NCBI RefSeq assembly: GCF_900637905.1
Contig: NZ_LR134472.1
Location: 248,001-312,000 of the forward strand
Origin: Parvimonas micra
GTDB lineage: Bacteria; Bacillota; Clostridia; Tissierellales; Peptoniphilaceae
Direction: 5' to 3'
Length of the DNA: 64,000 nt
The notes under the pieces are model-generated. The model did not search any database. It was not told where the DNA came from and was given only the letters and a program-made list of their open reading frames with translations. This document shows positions 53,950 to 62,227 of the stretch, one piece after another (the stretch's first letter is position 1; each line of letters begins with the position of its first letter). The position numbers and the translations under genes are program-made.

Positions 53950-54837
53950 ATGTGTACAACTTTTTCTATTCTTAGAAATGGAGAAACACTACTTGGAAGA
54001 ACTATGGATTTAAGATCCTATCATAGATATGAATTTAAGTATTTTCCAAAAGATTTTAACTACGAAGAAGATGTCTTTGGAAATAAATTATATACTAAGT
54101 ACAAAATAATGGGAGCAACTTTTAGAGATTATGACCATTTAATTGACGGAATAAACGAAAAAGGTCTTTTAGGATGTACCAACTCCTTTAGAAATGCAAT
54201 AAATTTCAAAAAAGCACCTGTGGAATCAAAAATTAATTTAACATCTACAAAGATTTTAAATGTATTCTTGACAAATTGTGAAACGCTTGAAGACATAAAA
54301 AAACTTGCTCCAAAAATATATGTAATAGAAAAATCCCTTGTTGATGAAAACAACTATTCAAGACATTATCATTATATGTTTACAGACAAAAACAATAAAA
54401 GTTTAATTGTAGAAATTGAAGATGGATATTTAAAAGTTTATGAAAATAAATATAATATAATGACTAACAGTCCTAGCTTTACAAAACATATAAGAAATTT
54501 AGAAAAATATTTAGAAAAAAGAGAATTAAAAGGAAATATTTACACCCCTACAAAAAGATTTATAAGAGCATACATAGAATTGGAAAATTTAAAAACAAAT
54601 AAATTTTCAGAAGATAACGAAAATATTTTATTTAATTCTTTAAAAAAATTTACGATTAGTAAAGAAGACTTAGAAAATCTTTCAGAAGAATCACAAAATA
54701 TAACGCTTTACTATTCTATAACCAATTCAAAAACTTTAAAATATTATTTCAAATATACAAATTTAGAAAATATAAATTCTTTTTCATTTGACGATTTTAA
54801 AAATGAAAATAGCAAAGTTACAGTTCAATTTACTTAA
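53950..54837 (+). CDS. Linear amide C-N hydrolase, choloylglycine hydrolase family
   Basis: A 295-residue Ntn hydrolase. The protein starts MCTTFSILRNGETLLGRTMDL: after Met removal Cys2 is the nucleophile, with Arg (R17) and Asp (D20) of the oxyanion/substrate pocket following. GINEKGLLGCTNSF holds the loop with the conserved Asn, and MTNSPSFTKHI the NxP-type segment. The family includes bile salt hydrolases and penicillin V acylases and also many housekeeping-like members of unknown amide substrate; nothing here points firmly to bile salts. Confidence 0.82.
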   Translation: MCTTFSILRNGETLLGRTMDLRSYHRYEFKYFPKDFNYEEDVFGNKLYTKYKIMGATFRDYDHLIDGINEKGLLGCTNSFRNAINFKKAPVESKINLTSTKILNVFLTNCETLEDIKKLAPKIYVIEKSLVDENNYSRHYHYMFTDKNNKSLIVEIEDGYLKVYENKYNIMTNSPSFTKHIRNLEKYLEKRELKGNIYTPTKRFIRAYIELENLKTNKFSEDNENILFNSLKKFTISKEDLENLSEESQNITLYYSITNSKTLKYYFKYTNLENINSFSFDDFKNENSKVTVQFT

Positions 54838-54864
54838 AAAAGACTTTACGAGATGTAAAGTCTT
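54834..54864. terminator. Bidirectional terminator between the Ntn hydrolase and DUF4230 genes
   Basis: 10-bp stem AAGACTTTAC/GTAAAGTCTT (54840-54849 with 54855-54864), five-base loop, with an A-run on the plus side that becomes a T-run for the minus-strand gene. The core ACTTTAC/GTAAAGT recurs at 55550-55576. Confidence 0.8.
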
Positions 54865-54869
54865 ACATT

Positions 54870-55460
54870 TTATTCAAATACTATCTTATAATTTTCTTTT
54901 ATTTCTTTTGTTGTATTTAGAAGATCTATAATGATTTTCTTTGCAACTTCTTTTGACTGTTCAAAAACTCCACTTTCTCTTGCATCTTTTTCCGCATTTT
55001 CCTTACCGCTTTGAGTAAATTCAGAATAGTCTTTAACTTTAACTGGATTAAAAATAGAATTTTTCTCATCATAAACTTTTAAAGATTTTAAATCCAACTC
55101 ATTTGATAATACTTTTGATTCAGGTAATGTGACCTTTATAGTTTTACTATTTTCATCAACATCAACCTTTGTTTCGGATAAGTCAATTCCTAATTTTAAA
55201 ATTCCCGTATAACTTACTATAAAACTTGACTTTGTAAATGGTAACTTGATATTGAATAAAGTATTCCAATCTTCTCTACTGGCAATTTCTTTGTACTTAT
55301 ACTGTATAGTAGCCAATTCTTTTAATTCTTTAACCTGCACTCCAATAGTTTCATTAGTTATTTTAGGTTTCCCATTATCTGTTTTAAATAAAAAATAAGA
55401 AGCACCTATAACTAAAATTACAACTACTGCTACTGCGGATAGTTTTTTTAATAATTTCAT
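54870..55460 (-). CDS. DUF4230 membrane-anchored protein
   Basis: A 196-residue protein with one N-terminal helix (about 7-25) and an external domain: ELKELATIQYKYKEIASREDW, SFIVSYTGILKLGIDLSETKVDVDENSKTIKVTLPESKVLSNELDLKSLKVYDEKNSIFNPV, matching DUF4230 (function unknown; secondary structure of strands followed by a long helix). AGGAGG lies 11 bases before the ATG. Monocistronic. Its promoter is remarkable: a TA repeat fills the -35/-10 spacer, so expression may switch. Confidence 0.82.
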   Translation of the reverse strand: MKLLKKLSAVAVVVILVIGASYFLFKTDNGKPKITNETIGVQVKELKELATIQYKYKEIASREDWNTLFNIKLPFTKSSFIVSYTGILKLGIDLSETKVDVDENSKTIKVTLPESKVLSNELDLKSLKVYDEKNSIFNPVKVKDYSEFTQSGKENAEKDARESGVFEQSKEVAKKIIIDLLNTTKEIKENYKIVFE

Positions 55461-55497
55461 TATTAAATAATCCTCCTAAACAAATAATAACGTAACC

Positions 55498-55524
55498 ATT
55501 ATATATATATATATGGGATGTCAA
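55498..55524 (-). promoter_or_regulatory. Promoter with a TA dinucleotide repeat in its spacer
   Basis: Minus strand perfect -35 TTGACA (55519-55524) and -10 TATAAT (55498-55503). The 15-base spacer is TCCC plus alternating AT that continues into the -10; the plus strand has seven AT units at 55501-55514. The spacing of 15 is 2 short of optimal, exactly one repeat unit. An alternative -10 (TAATGG) at 17 is poorer. Confidence 0.65.
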
Positions 55525-55546
55525 GTATTTTTCCTTTATTTTACTA

Positions 55547-55579
55547 AAAAATGACTTTACAAAATGTAAAGTCATTTTT
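55547..55579 (-). terminator. Terminator of the NUDIX-whiA operon
   Basis: Stem ATGACTTTAC/GTAAAGTCAT extended by A-T pairs (55547-55560 with 55566-55579), five-base loop, T-run on the minus strand, 27 bases past the whiA stop. Confidence 0.85.
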
Positions 55580-55605
55580 GCTTATAATAAAAAAAGCGAA
55601 CAAAA

Positions 55606-56529
55606 TTAAATTTTATTCGCCATTTCCATTATTTTTTTGAATCTATGATTTACTCCCGATTTGCTAATTTTTAAAATATCCGCCAATTCCTTTAATGAAA
55701 AAGTAGGATTTTTCAATCTTAACTCGCATAGTTCAAGTAAATTTTTATCAATATTATTTTTACCATATCTTTTATAAACTTTGTTTATTGCATCAATTTG
55801 AGCAAAAGCGGTATTTAAAGTTTTATCCAGATTTGCTGTTTCACAATTTGTAAGTCTATTGGTATTATTCTTTATTTCCTTTATCATCTTCGTTTCCTCA
55901 AACTTGAATAAACTATTTACAGTTCCAATTAATGAAAGGAAGTCGGAAATCATTGTACTATCTTTTACATAGACGATGTATTGTCCTTTTTTTTCTAAAC
56001 TTTTGGCTTTTATTCCAAACAGCTTTAAATATTTTATAACAAACTTAGCCAATTCATTGGAATTCAACGTAAATTCTAAGTGATAACTCCTGTCAGGATT
56101 TGCTATTGACCCGGCACCTAAAAAAATTCCACATAAAAAATTTTTAATGAAATTTCTACTTTTAGCTGAATCTTCATAAAGATTATCTTTCGGAAAAAGA
56201 CTGTCCAAATCCGAAAAGAAGGTATCCTCTAAAAATTTTTTTGAAATTTCTTCATCTTCTATTACAATTTTATATACATTATTTTTTCTTAAATTTGAAA
56301 TCTTTGAAACTATTATTTTCCCGTCATAAGAGTATAGAAATTTAAAAAGTTTAAAAATTCTTCTTATAATCGAATTATTTGTAGTTTCAAATCTGATTAT
56401 AAAAGCGAAATTACTGAAAACTATAGTTCCATTAGTTCTTATAAATGCAGAAAGCTCAGAAATAGCAGAATCTTTTTCTACTATTTCTCTTCTTGAAAGT
56501 TCATTTTTTAACTCTGTTGAAAATGCCAT
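55606..56529 (-). CDS. whiA: DNA-binding protein WhiA
   Basis: Conserved Gram-positive regulator with a LAGLIDADG-type domain and a C-terminal helix-turn-helix. The 307-residue protein begins MAFSTELKNELSR, has FLCGIFLGAGSIANPDRSYHLEFTLNS and ends with the HTH ELRLKNPTFSLKELADILKISKSGVNHRFKKIMEMA. In B. subtilis it affects division and membrane composition. The ATG overlaps the NUDIX gene stop (TAATG). The usual neighbours rapZ and yvcK are not here. Confidence 0.95.
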   Translation of the reverse strand: MAFSTELKNELSRREIVEKDSAISELSAFIRTNGTIVFSNFAFIIRFETTNNSIIRRIFKLFKFLYSYDGKIIVSKISNLRKNNVYKIVIEDEEISKKFLEDTFFSDLDSLFPKDNLYEDSAKSRNFIKNFLCGIFLGAGSIANPDRSYHLEFTLNSNELAKFVIKYLKLFGIKAKSLEKKGQYIVYVKDSTMISDFLSLIGTVNSLFKFEETKMIKEIKNNTNRLTNCETANLDKTLNTAFAQIDAINKVYKRYGKNNIDKNLLELCELRLKNPTFSLKELADILKISKSGVNHRFKKIMEMANKI

Positions 56530-56942
56530 TATTTTCTTTTTCTCTTTTCATAAAAATAGTTTGCACTCTTTAACATATTCCTTTCAGCATCATGCTTTAC
56601 TAATTTCACAGCCTTATCATATGGTAAAAATATTGCTTCTACAAAACCTTCTTCTCTTTGTGGAATTAAATTCAAATCTTCGGGCTCCATATAAAAATAA
56701 TGAACTGTTTTTTTCACTTTTTCGCCATCATTATGTTGATAATCATATTTTACAAATCCTAAATACTTTACAATTTCAGCATGTATTCCTGACTCTTCCT
56801 GAACTTCTCTAATAGCGGCAAGCTCTTTAGTTTCATTATTTTCAAGTCTACCTTTTGGCAAAACCCATTCATTGCTAAATTTCTTCAACAGTAGAAATTC
56901 ACCATTATGAATAACAACTCCACCGGCACTAACTTCTAGCAT
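56529..56942 (-). CDS. NUDIX hydrolase
   Basis: A 137-residue NUDIX protein with the full box GRLENNETKELAAIREVQEESG (pattern GX5EX7REVXEESG, positions about 37-58) and the preceding WVLPKG. The small size and HYFYMEPEDL near the end are like diadenosine-polyphosphate or NDP-sugar hydrolases; substrate uncertain. A TTG/ATG further upstream extends the frame, but AGGAGG precedes the ATG at 56942 (MLEVSAGG). Coupled to whiA by an overlapping stop/start. Confidence 0.9.
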   Translation of the reverse strand: MLEVSAGGVVIHNGEFLLLKKFSNEWVLPKGRLENNETKELAAIREVQEESGIHAEIVKYLGFVKYDYQHNDGEKVKKTVHYFYMEPEDLNLIPQREEGFVEAIFLPYDKAVKLVKHDAERNMLKSANYFYEKRKRK

Positions 56943-56978
56943 AAATCCTCCTATTATCATATCTCATATCTTCTTAAT

Positions 56979-57007
56979 ATTATAACACGAATTGAAAGTA
57001 CATTCAA
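56979..57007 (-). promoter_or_regulatory. NUDIX-whiA promoter
   Basis: Minus strand TTGAAT (57002-57007), 17-base spacer, TATAAT (56979-56984) with TGT before it (extended -10). Confidence 0.7.
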
Positions 57008-57072
57008 ATTACGAGCACTTAATAAAATTCTATCTTATGAAAATATATAATTAACATCCTATTAGATTATGA

Positions 57073-57102
57073 TTGATTATATTAGAAGAATTATGATATA
57101 AT
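57073..57102 (+). promoter_or_regulatory. ychF promoter
   Basis: TTGATT (57073-57078), 18-base spacer, TATAAT (57097-57102) with an extended TGA. Confidence 0.65.
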
Positions 57103-57140
57103 ATGTCTTGTGTATTTTAAATAAAAAAAGGAGATTATAA

Positions 57141-58235
57141 ATGAAATTAGGAATAGTTGGACTACCAAATGTTGGTAAAAGTACATTATTTAATGCAATT
57201 ACTAAAGCCGGAGCAGAATCAGCAAATTATCCTTTCTGTACTATAGATCCTAATGTGGGTCTTGTAAATGTACCTGATGAAAGATTACATAAATTGACAG
57301 AACTTTACAATTCAAAAAAGACAATTCCTGCAGTAATTGAATTTTATGATATTGCAGGTCTTGTAAAAGGAGCCAGTAAAGGTGAAGGTCTAGGAAATAA
57401 ATTCTTATCTCATATTAGAGAAGTTGACGCTATTGTTGAAGTTATAAGATGTTTTGAAGATGAAAATATTGTCCATGTAGATGGAGAAGTTAATCCCCTA
57501 AGAGATGTTGAAACTATCAACTTAGAACTTATATTATCTGACCTTGAACTTGTTGAAAAGAGATTAGAAAAAGCTAGAAAATCACTAAAAGGAAATAAAA
57601 GTTTTAAAGAGGAAGTTGACCTTTTAGAAAAAATATTACCTGTTTTAGAAGAAGGAAAATCCATTAGATCTTTAAGTTTTAACGATAATGAAAAAGCAAT
57701 TTTAAAAAACTTTTCTCTCCTTAGTGTAAAGCCCATAATTTATGTTGCAAATGTAAATGAAGACGATATGCTTGATGAAGGAAAAAGCAATGAATATGTA
57801 AAAGTATTAAATGATTTTGCAAAGCAAGAAAATTCTGGAATCGTAGTAATTAGTGCTCAAATAGAAAAAGAAATTTCAGAACTTGAAGATGATGAACAAA
57901 TTGAATTTTTAAATGATTTAGGCATATCTGAAAGCGGTGTTTCAAAGTTAATAAAGGAAAGTTACAATCTTTTAGGTCTTATGAGCTTTTTAACAGCAGG
58001 TCCGGAAGAAACAAGAGCTTGGACAATTAAAATTGGAACAAATGCTGTAAATGCTGCCGGAAAAATACATTCAGATATTCAAAGGGGCTTTATCAGAGCT
58101 GAAATAGTAAATTATGATGATTTAATCTCTCTAGGCAGTATGGTTGCTGCAAGAGAAAAAGGTCTTGTAAGACTTGAAGGAAAAGAATATATTATGCAAG
58201 ATGGAGATGTAGTATATTTTAGATTTAATGTATAG
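57141..58235 (+). CDS. ychF: Redox-regulated ATPase YchF (Ola1 family)
   Basis: Obg-related P-loop protein that binds ATP rather than GTP. The 364-residue protein begins MKLGIVGLPNVGKSTLFNAIT, has NYPFCTIDPNVG, DIAGLVKGASKGEGLGNKFL and the NVNEDD stretch that replaces the GTP-specific NKxD. The C-terminal TGS domain (LLGLMSFLTAGPEETRAWTIKIGTNAVNAAGKIHSDIQRGFIRAEI) is complete. Monocistronic with its own promoter and terminator. Confidence 0.97.
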   Translation: MKLGIVGLPNVGKSTLFNAITKAGAESANYPFCTIDPNVGLVNVPDERLHKLTELYNSKKTIPAVIEFYDIAGLVKGASKGEGLGNKFLSHIREVDAIVEVIRCFEDENIVHVDGEVNPLRDVETINLELILSDLELVEKRLEKARKSLKGNKSFKEEVDLLEKILPVLEEGKSIRSLSFNDNEKAILKNFSLLSVKPIIYVANVNEDDMLDEGKSNEYVKVLNDFAKQENSGIVVISAQIEKEISELEDDEQIEFLNDLGISESGVSKLIKESYNLLGLMSFLTAGPEETRAWTIKIGTNAVNAAGKIHSDIQRGFIRAEIVNYDDLISLGSMVAAREKGLVRLEGKEYIMQDGDVVYFRFNV

Positions 58236-58260
58236 AAAACAATTAAAAAAATTAGAACGA

Positions 58261-58295
58261 AAAAGACTGTGCGATTACAACACAGTCTTTTTTGA
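58261..58295 (+). terminator. ychF terminator
   Basis: 11-bp stem AAAAGACTGTG/CACAGTCTTTT (58261-58271 with 58281-58291), nine-base loop, followed by T residues. Confidence 0.9.
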
Positions 58296-58351
58296 TATAA
58301 AACAATAAATTTTTAATCGTTCCACATACATTAAATTAGTAATAAAAAATT

Positions 58352-59425
58352 TTATTTTCCTAAAATTTCTTTTACTTCTTCATCTTTTAATTCATAATTG
58401 TAAAATAATTTATAGAATTCTTTTACCTCTTTCTCCATATCATATTTATATACTTCAGGATAAACTAAATTACCAAGCCATTTCATTCCAATTACTCTAT
58501 TTGCTGCAGGTGGTCTTCCGAAAAAGTTATATGGTCCGCTAGGCGCATAGAAAACTTTATTTTCCTTTACAGCTTTTAGAGTTTTAAAAGTTGCTTCACC
58601 TTTAATTTGTTCAGCTAATTCTTTTGATTCAAAAATTAAGAAATCCGGATTTACTTCTGATAATTTTTCAAAAGGAATTTCATTTCCTGAACCACCTTGA
58701 ACTTTTTCCACAGTAATTGGATTTTGAGCACCGATAAACTCTATAATATCAGCGTGAATAGAACCTTTTGCATTTGCAAATAATCCTGTTTTTCCTCCAC
58801 CATAATAAACTTTTTTAACATCTTTTATCTTCGCTTTGTTTTCTTCAATTTCCTTATATGTCTTCTTAATATATTCAGAAAGCTCTTTTCCTCTTTCCTT
58901 ATTTCCTAAAACTTCAGCAAGTCTTTCAAATGCTTCCGGTAATTTATCAAGAGTTAATTCTATGAAAACTACAGGAATCTTTAATTGTTCTTGAAGCTTA
59001 TTTAAATCTTCTTCAATTCCCTTTTTCTTTTCACCCATATCAATTATTACATCAGGTTTCGCATTGATAACCGCTTCCATATTTAGATTTGCTTTTTTGC
59101 CATAAAACGCACCAAATTCCGGTAATTTTTTCAAATCTTCCGAAATGTATTTTTCTGTACTTTTGGAAAATTTTGATGCAATGCCTACTAATTTATTTGG
59201 CTCATAAATATGCAACATAACTTGTGCAGGATTTCCCGACGGAGCGACCCTTGTTATGTTTTGTTTTAAAGTAACTTCTCTACCCAAGTCATCTTTAAAA
59301 ACTCTTGTTTCATTTTTTGTTTCTGTTTGTTGTTTTTCTTCCTTCTTTTCTGCCGGTTTTGAACAAGCTGTAAAAAGAAGTCCAAAAGTTAAACAAAGCG
59401 CCAGAACTCTTTTAATTTTTTTCAT
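58352..59425 (-). CDS. ABC importer substrate-binding lipoprotein (iron/corrinoid type)
   Basis: A 357-residue periplasmic-binding protein of the FepB/BtuF fold. It has a lipoprotein signal (CLTFGLLFTACSKPA, lipobox Cys near residue 21), then VFKDDLGREVTLKQNITRVAPSGNPAQVMLHIYEPNKLVGI, AVINAKPDVIIDMG and PDFLIFESKELAEQ. The fold serves siderophores, haem and corrinoids; the sequence does not distinguish these. The ATG overlaps the stop of the methyltransferase gene (ATGA), so it is the last gene of a four-gene operon. A likely Lgt (and Lit) substrate. Confidence 0.88.
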   Translation of the reverse strand: MKKIKRVLALCLTFGLLFTACSKPAEKKEEKQQTETKNETRVFKDDLGREVTLKQNITRVAPSGNPAQVMLHIYEPNKLVGIASKFSKSTEKYISEDLKKLPEFGAFYGKKANLNMEAVINAKPDVIIDMGEKKKGIEEDLNKLQEQLKIPVVFIELTLDKLPEAFERLAEVLGNKERGKELSEYIKKTYKEIEENKAKIKDVKKVYYGGGKTGLFANAKGSIHADIIEFIGAQNPITVEKVQGGSGNEIPFEKLSEVNPDFLIFESKELAEQIKGEATFKTLKAVKENKVFYAPSGPYNFFGRPPAANRVIGMKWLGNLVYPEVYKYDMEKEVKEFYKLFYNYELKDEEVKEILGK

Positions 59426-60123
59426 ATATCCTCCTTTTCCACTATTACAATGGCTGTATTTTTAGGTTTACAATAATACTTTGTAAAAATTTCACCATTG
59501 TAATTGTAATTTATATCTTTTACATTAGATACCAAATTAATTCCTTCTTCTCCATACCATTTTTCTAAATACTTCATAACCTCTGCATCATCTTTTAATG
59601 GCTGACCAAATTCAAAAGTTTGTCTGTAAATTTTATAAGGTATTTTTCTATCATCCAAAAATTTACAAATATCCTGAATCGTATTTTTTTTGGGATTATG
59701 TACTATCTCATTTTCGACATAATTTCGGATTATTATCATCCTTTTGGAAAATAAATTATAAAAATTATAAAAATAATCTTCAATATTTCCAAAATGACTT
59801 AATAAAATATTATCTTTTTTCCCAATTTTTTCAATAATTTCTCCGTTATAGCAATCTGACAAAATTGTTTTAAAATTATTAATTTTATTTTTAGCAATGC
59901 TTTTTTCTAAAAGTTCTAAAACATGCTCATCATAATCAACTCCAACTATATCGCTGAAATGATCAGATAATTTAATAGGCAAAAGTCCTAATCCGCAACC
60001 AAAGTCAAAAAGACTTTCTCCTTTTGGAACGACTTTTTTTATTTCCAAAGCCATATTGTCGTGGTATCCAGTATATTCAGAAGCAACTAAATACCATTTT
60101 ATTCTATCTTCATTCCAGAACAT
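59422..60123 (-). CDS. Class I SAM-dependent methyltransferase in an ABC importer operon
   Basis: A 233-residue Rossmann methyltransferase with the SAM loop LFDFGCGLGLLPIKLSDHFSDIVGVDYDEH and a later VLLSHFGNIEDYFYNF. The substrate is unknown. The frame is open to 60180, but a start at 60123 (MFWNEDRIKW) gives a normal N-terminus and a 14-base overlap with the ATPase gene. Sandwiched between the ATPase and binding-protein genes, so it is probably involved with the imported ligand (for example in modifying or releasing a chelator); that is inference. Confidence 0.8.
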   Translation of the reverse strand: MFWNEDRIKWYLVASEYTGYHDNMALEIKKVVPKGESLFDFGCGLGLLPIKLSDHFSDIVGVDYDEHVLELLEKSIAKNKINNFKTILSDCYNGEIIEKIGKKDNILLSHFGNIEDYFYNFYNLFSKRMIIIRNYVENEIVHNPKKNTIQDICKFLDDRKIPYKIYRQTFEFGQPLKDDAEVMKYLEKWYGEEGINLVSNVKDINYNYNGEIFTKYYCKPKNTAIVIVEKEDI

Positions 60124-60901
60124 AATCTCGTCTAACCTCCTTATAATCAGGAATACAGAATTTTCCACTTTCAGTTTCAATCAAATTTATAGGAACATTA
60201 TATAGTTTCTCTAAAATTTCTTTATTTAAAATGGAGATATCTCCAAAATGACTTTCCTTATTTTTTTTTACTATCAAAATTTTATCTGCATAAGTTAAAG
60301 CGTGATTAGGATTATGAGTAGTAATTAAAAAGCCTATATTTTTTTTCTTCAATGAATTACAAATCTCCATTATCTTAAGTTGATTCCCATAATCCAAGTT
60401 TGCAACAGGCTCATCCATAAAAATATAGTTATTAGCTTGTAACAATGCTCTGGCAATTAACACAAGCTGTCTTTCCCCACCACTAATTTGTCTGTAATTT
60501 TTATCTTTTAGATAAGAAATTCCTAAAGTTTTTAAAATTTCAACAGATTTTTCATAATCTTCCTTAGTTGTTTTATAGAAAAACCCATCTTTTTTAGAAT
60601 AATTTCCCATTAAGATAACATCAATAACCCTATAATCAAAAGCTGGAAAATGAATTTGTGGAATATACGAAATAAATCTTGAAAGTTTTTTACTATCCAA
60701 TACTTTTAAATCAAAATCATCAATAATTGCATTTCCATTTTTTATAGGAATAAGTTTTAAAAGTGCTTTTAACAAAGTTGATTTTCCAGCCCCATTTTCT
60801 CCTAAAATGCAGATTATCTCTCCTTTATTTAATGAAAAACTAATATCTTTTAATATTTCATTCTTCCCATAAAAAACATTTAAATTTTTAACCTCTATCA
60901 T
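60110..60901 (-). CDS. ABC importer ATP-binding protein (FecE/BtuD type)
   Basis: A 263-residue ATPase with GENGAGKSTLLKALL (Walker A), the signature QISGGERQLVLIARAL, FMDEPVANLDYGNQ (Walker B) and TTHNPNHAL (switch His). The spacing is typical of iron-siderophore/B12 importers. It overlaps the permease gene by 14 bases and the methyltransferase gene by 14 bases. Confidence 0.95.
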   Translation of the reverse strand: MIEVKNLNVFYGKNEILKDISFSLNKGEIICILGENGAGKSTLLKALLKLIPIKNGNAIIDDFDLKVLDSKKLSRFISYIPQIHFPAFDYRVIDVILMGNYSKKDGFFYKTTKEDYEKSVEILKTLGISYLKDKNYRQISGGERQLVLIARALLQANNYIFMDEPVANLDYGNQLKIMEICNSLKKKNIGFLITTHNPNHALTYADKILIVKKNKESHFGDISILNKEILEKLYNVPINLIETESGKFCIPDYKEVRRDYVLE

Positions 60902-61904
60902 AATCTCTACCTTTTTTATAAATCAAATACAAGAATATCGGTGCTCCAATAAAAGAAGTAATTATTCCAATTGGAATTTCAGATGTTGTAATATTTCTGC
61001 ATAAAATATCTACAACAAGTAAAAAACTAGCTCCTAAAAGTCCAGATGCAGGAATTACAAATTTATAATCATCTCCAAAAATAAGTCTTGAAAAATGTGG
61101 TATTACAAGTCCAATCCAACCTATTATACCTGTAACCGCAACACTTGAAGCAGTCATTAATGTTGCAAAAAATATTATAATAAATCTTATTTTGTCAGTA
61201 TTAAGTCCAAGGGTTTTAGCCTCTTCTTCTCCCATTGTAAAAATATTTATCTCTATTTTATATAAATTGGAAACTATAAGACCAATTACAATTGGAAAAA
61301 ATATAAATTTAAAATCAATCATTTTTACAGAAGCAAAAGATCCCATAAGCCAATATGTTATGCTTGGAAGCTGATTTTCCGTATCTGCAACGAGTTTTAC
61401 AAAAGATATTAAGGAAGAAAACAAACTTCCTATCATCATTCCAGTTAAAATAAGTCCTAAAATTCTATCACTTCTAAAAATTTTACTTAAATTATAAGTT
61501 ACAAAAACTGAAATTACACCTAAACTAAAAGACAAAACTGTTATTTCAAAAAAATTAAAATACATAAGTATTCCAAATGCACTGCCAAATGCAGCAGCTT
61601 GAGTTGTTCCTAAAATGTCAGGACTAACCATAGGATTTTTTAAAAGTCCTTGATATAAGGCTCCACTTGTAGAAATTCCTGCTCCTACTAAAATTGCACA
61701 TAAAACACGAGGAATCCTTATATTCCAAATCACCGTGCTTGCAGGTGAATTATTAACTATTCCATAAAAAAATCTATCTGTTATCACTTTTATTACATCG
61801 AAAAATTTAATTGGATATCGACCAATACTAAAAGAAAAAATAAAAGCTAAAACTAAAAAAACCACTAAAAATAAGAACTTTATTCTTACTTTTTTATCAA
61901 CCAT
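60888..61904 (-). CDS. ABC importer permease (FecCD family)
   Basis: A 338-residue, roughly ten-helix permease with IRIPRVLCAILVGAGISTSGALYQGLLKNPMVSPDILGTTQAAAFGSAFG, VTGIIGWIGLVIPHFSRLIFGDD (coupling region) and RNITTSEIPIGIITSFIGAPIFLYLIYKKGR, all FecCD/BtuC signatures. The start is the ATG at 61904 (MVDKKVRIK) with GGAG 9 bases upstream; a TTG at 61919 would extend it. First gene of the operon, with a consensus promoter and an operator-like palindrome. Confidence 0.95.
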   Translation of the reverse strand: MVDKKVRIKFLFLVVFLVLAFIFSFSIGRYPIKFFDVIKVITDRFFYGIVNNSPASTVIWNIRIPRVLCAILVGAGISTSGALYQGLLKNPMVSPDILGTTQAAAFGSAFGILMYFNFFEITVLSFSLGVISVFVTYNLSKIFRSDRILGLILTGMMIGSLFSSLISFVKLVADTENQLPSITYWLMGSFASVKMIDFKFIFFPIVIGLIVSNLYKIEINIFTMGEEEAKTLGLNTDKIRFIIIFFATLMTASSVAVTGIIGWIGLVIPHFSRLIFGDDYKFVIPASGLLGASFLLVVDILCRNITTSEIPIGIITSFIGAPIFLYLIYKKGRDYDRG

Positions 61905-61922
61905 AACTATGTTCTCCAAAAA

Positions 61923-61936
61923 ATATAACGTTATAT
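61923..61936 (-). promoter_or_regulatory. Operator-like palindrome at the importer transcription start
   Basis: ATATAACGTTATAT is a perfect 14-base palindrome lying between the -10 box and the ribosome binding site, over the expected transcription start. Confidence 0.5.
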
Positions 61937-61938
61937 AA

Positions 61939-61967
61939 ATTATAAATTATTAATATGAAAAAGTCAA
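61939..61967 (-). promoter_or_regulatory. ABC importer operon promoter
   Basis: Minus strand TTGACT (61962-61967), 17-base spacer, TATAAT (61939-61944). The leader is about 28 bases, too short for a cobalamin riboswitch. Confidence 0.75.
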
Positions 61968-62025
61968 CGAATATCAGTCTTTGTTTATGGCTAACTATGT
62001 AGTAAAGTCAAAATTTTAAACAAAA

Positions 62026-62057
62026 AAACAGTAAAACAATTTGATGATTTACTGTTT
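62026..62057. terminator. Orphan terminator-like hairpin
   Basis: Perfect 10-bp stem AAACAGTAAA/TTTACTGTTT, 12-base loop, with an A-run before and a T-run after, so it can work in both directions. No gene ends here. The 365-base region 61905-62269 otherwise shows two promoters and an inverted repeat but no convincing reading frame. Confidence 0.65.
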
Positions 62058-62166
62058 TTTTTACAACCTTTAATGAATTGACTTTTATTGTGAAGCAACA
62101 AGGTTCTTGGGCACTCTCTATACAAAACATCGTGTAAAGTTGTGGTTCCTATCGATATAAGATATC

Positions 62167-62209
62167 ATAACTATTAACAAACTTTTTCACATAAAAGCTT
62201 GATAGTTAT
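62167..62209. repeat. Inverted repeat overlapping the micro-protein promoter
   Basis: ATAACTATTAA (62167-62177) and TTGATAGTTAT (62199-62209) are 11-base arms with one G-T mismatch, separated by 21 bases. The right arm contains the -35 box of the downstream promoter. Confidence 0.5.
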
Positions 62210-62227
62210 AAAAGTTTCAAATATACT
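62199..62227 (+). promoter_or_regulatory. Promoter of the micro-protein gene
   Basis: TTGATA (62199-62204), 17-base spacer, TATACT (62222-62227), about 43 bases before the ATG. Confidence 0.6.

Noticed and set aside
53950-54837. Bile salt hydrolase
   Set aside because: Only the family-wide Ntn residues are visible; most close-looking members act on other amides, so a specific call is not supported.
61905-61944. Cobalamin riboswitch before the FecCD importer
   Set aside because: The predicted leader is about 28 bases, so regulation would have to be by a protein at the palindrome.
62058-62160. Insertion-sequence or transposase fragment
   Set aside because: The stretch with EATRFLGTLYTKHRVKLWFLSI in one frame is too short and matches no transposase that I know; no terminal repeats or target duplications seen.
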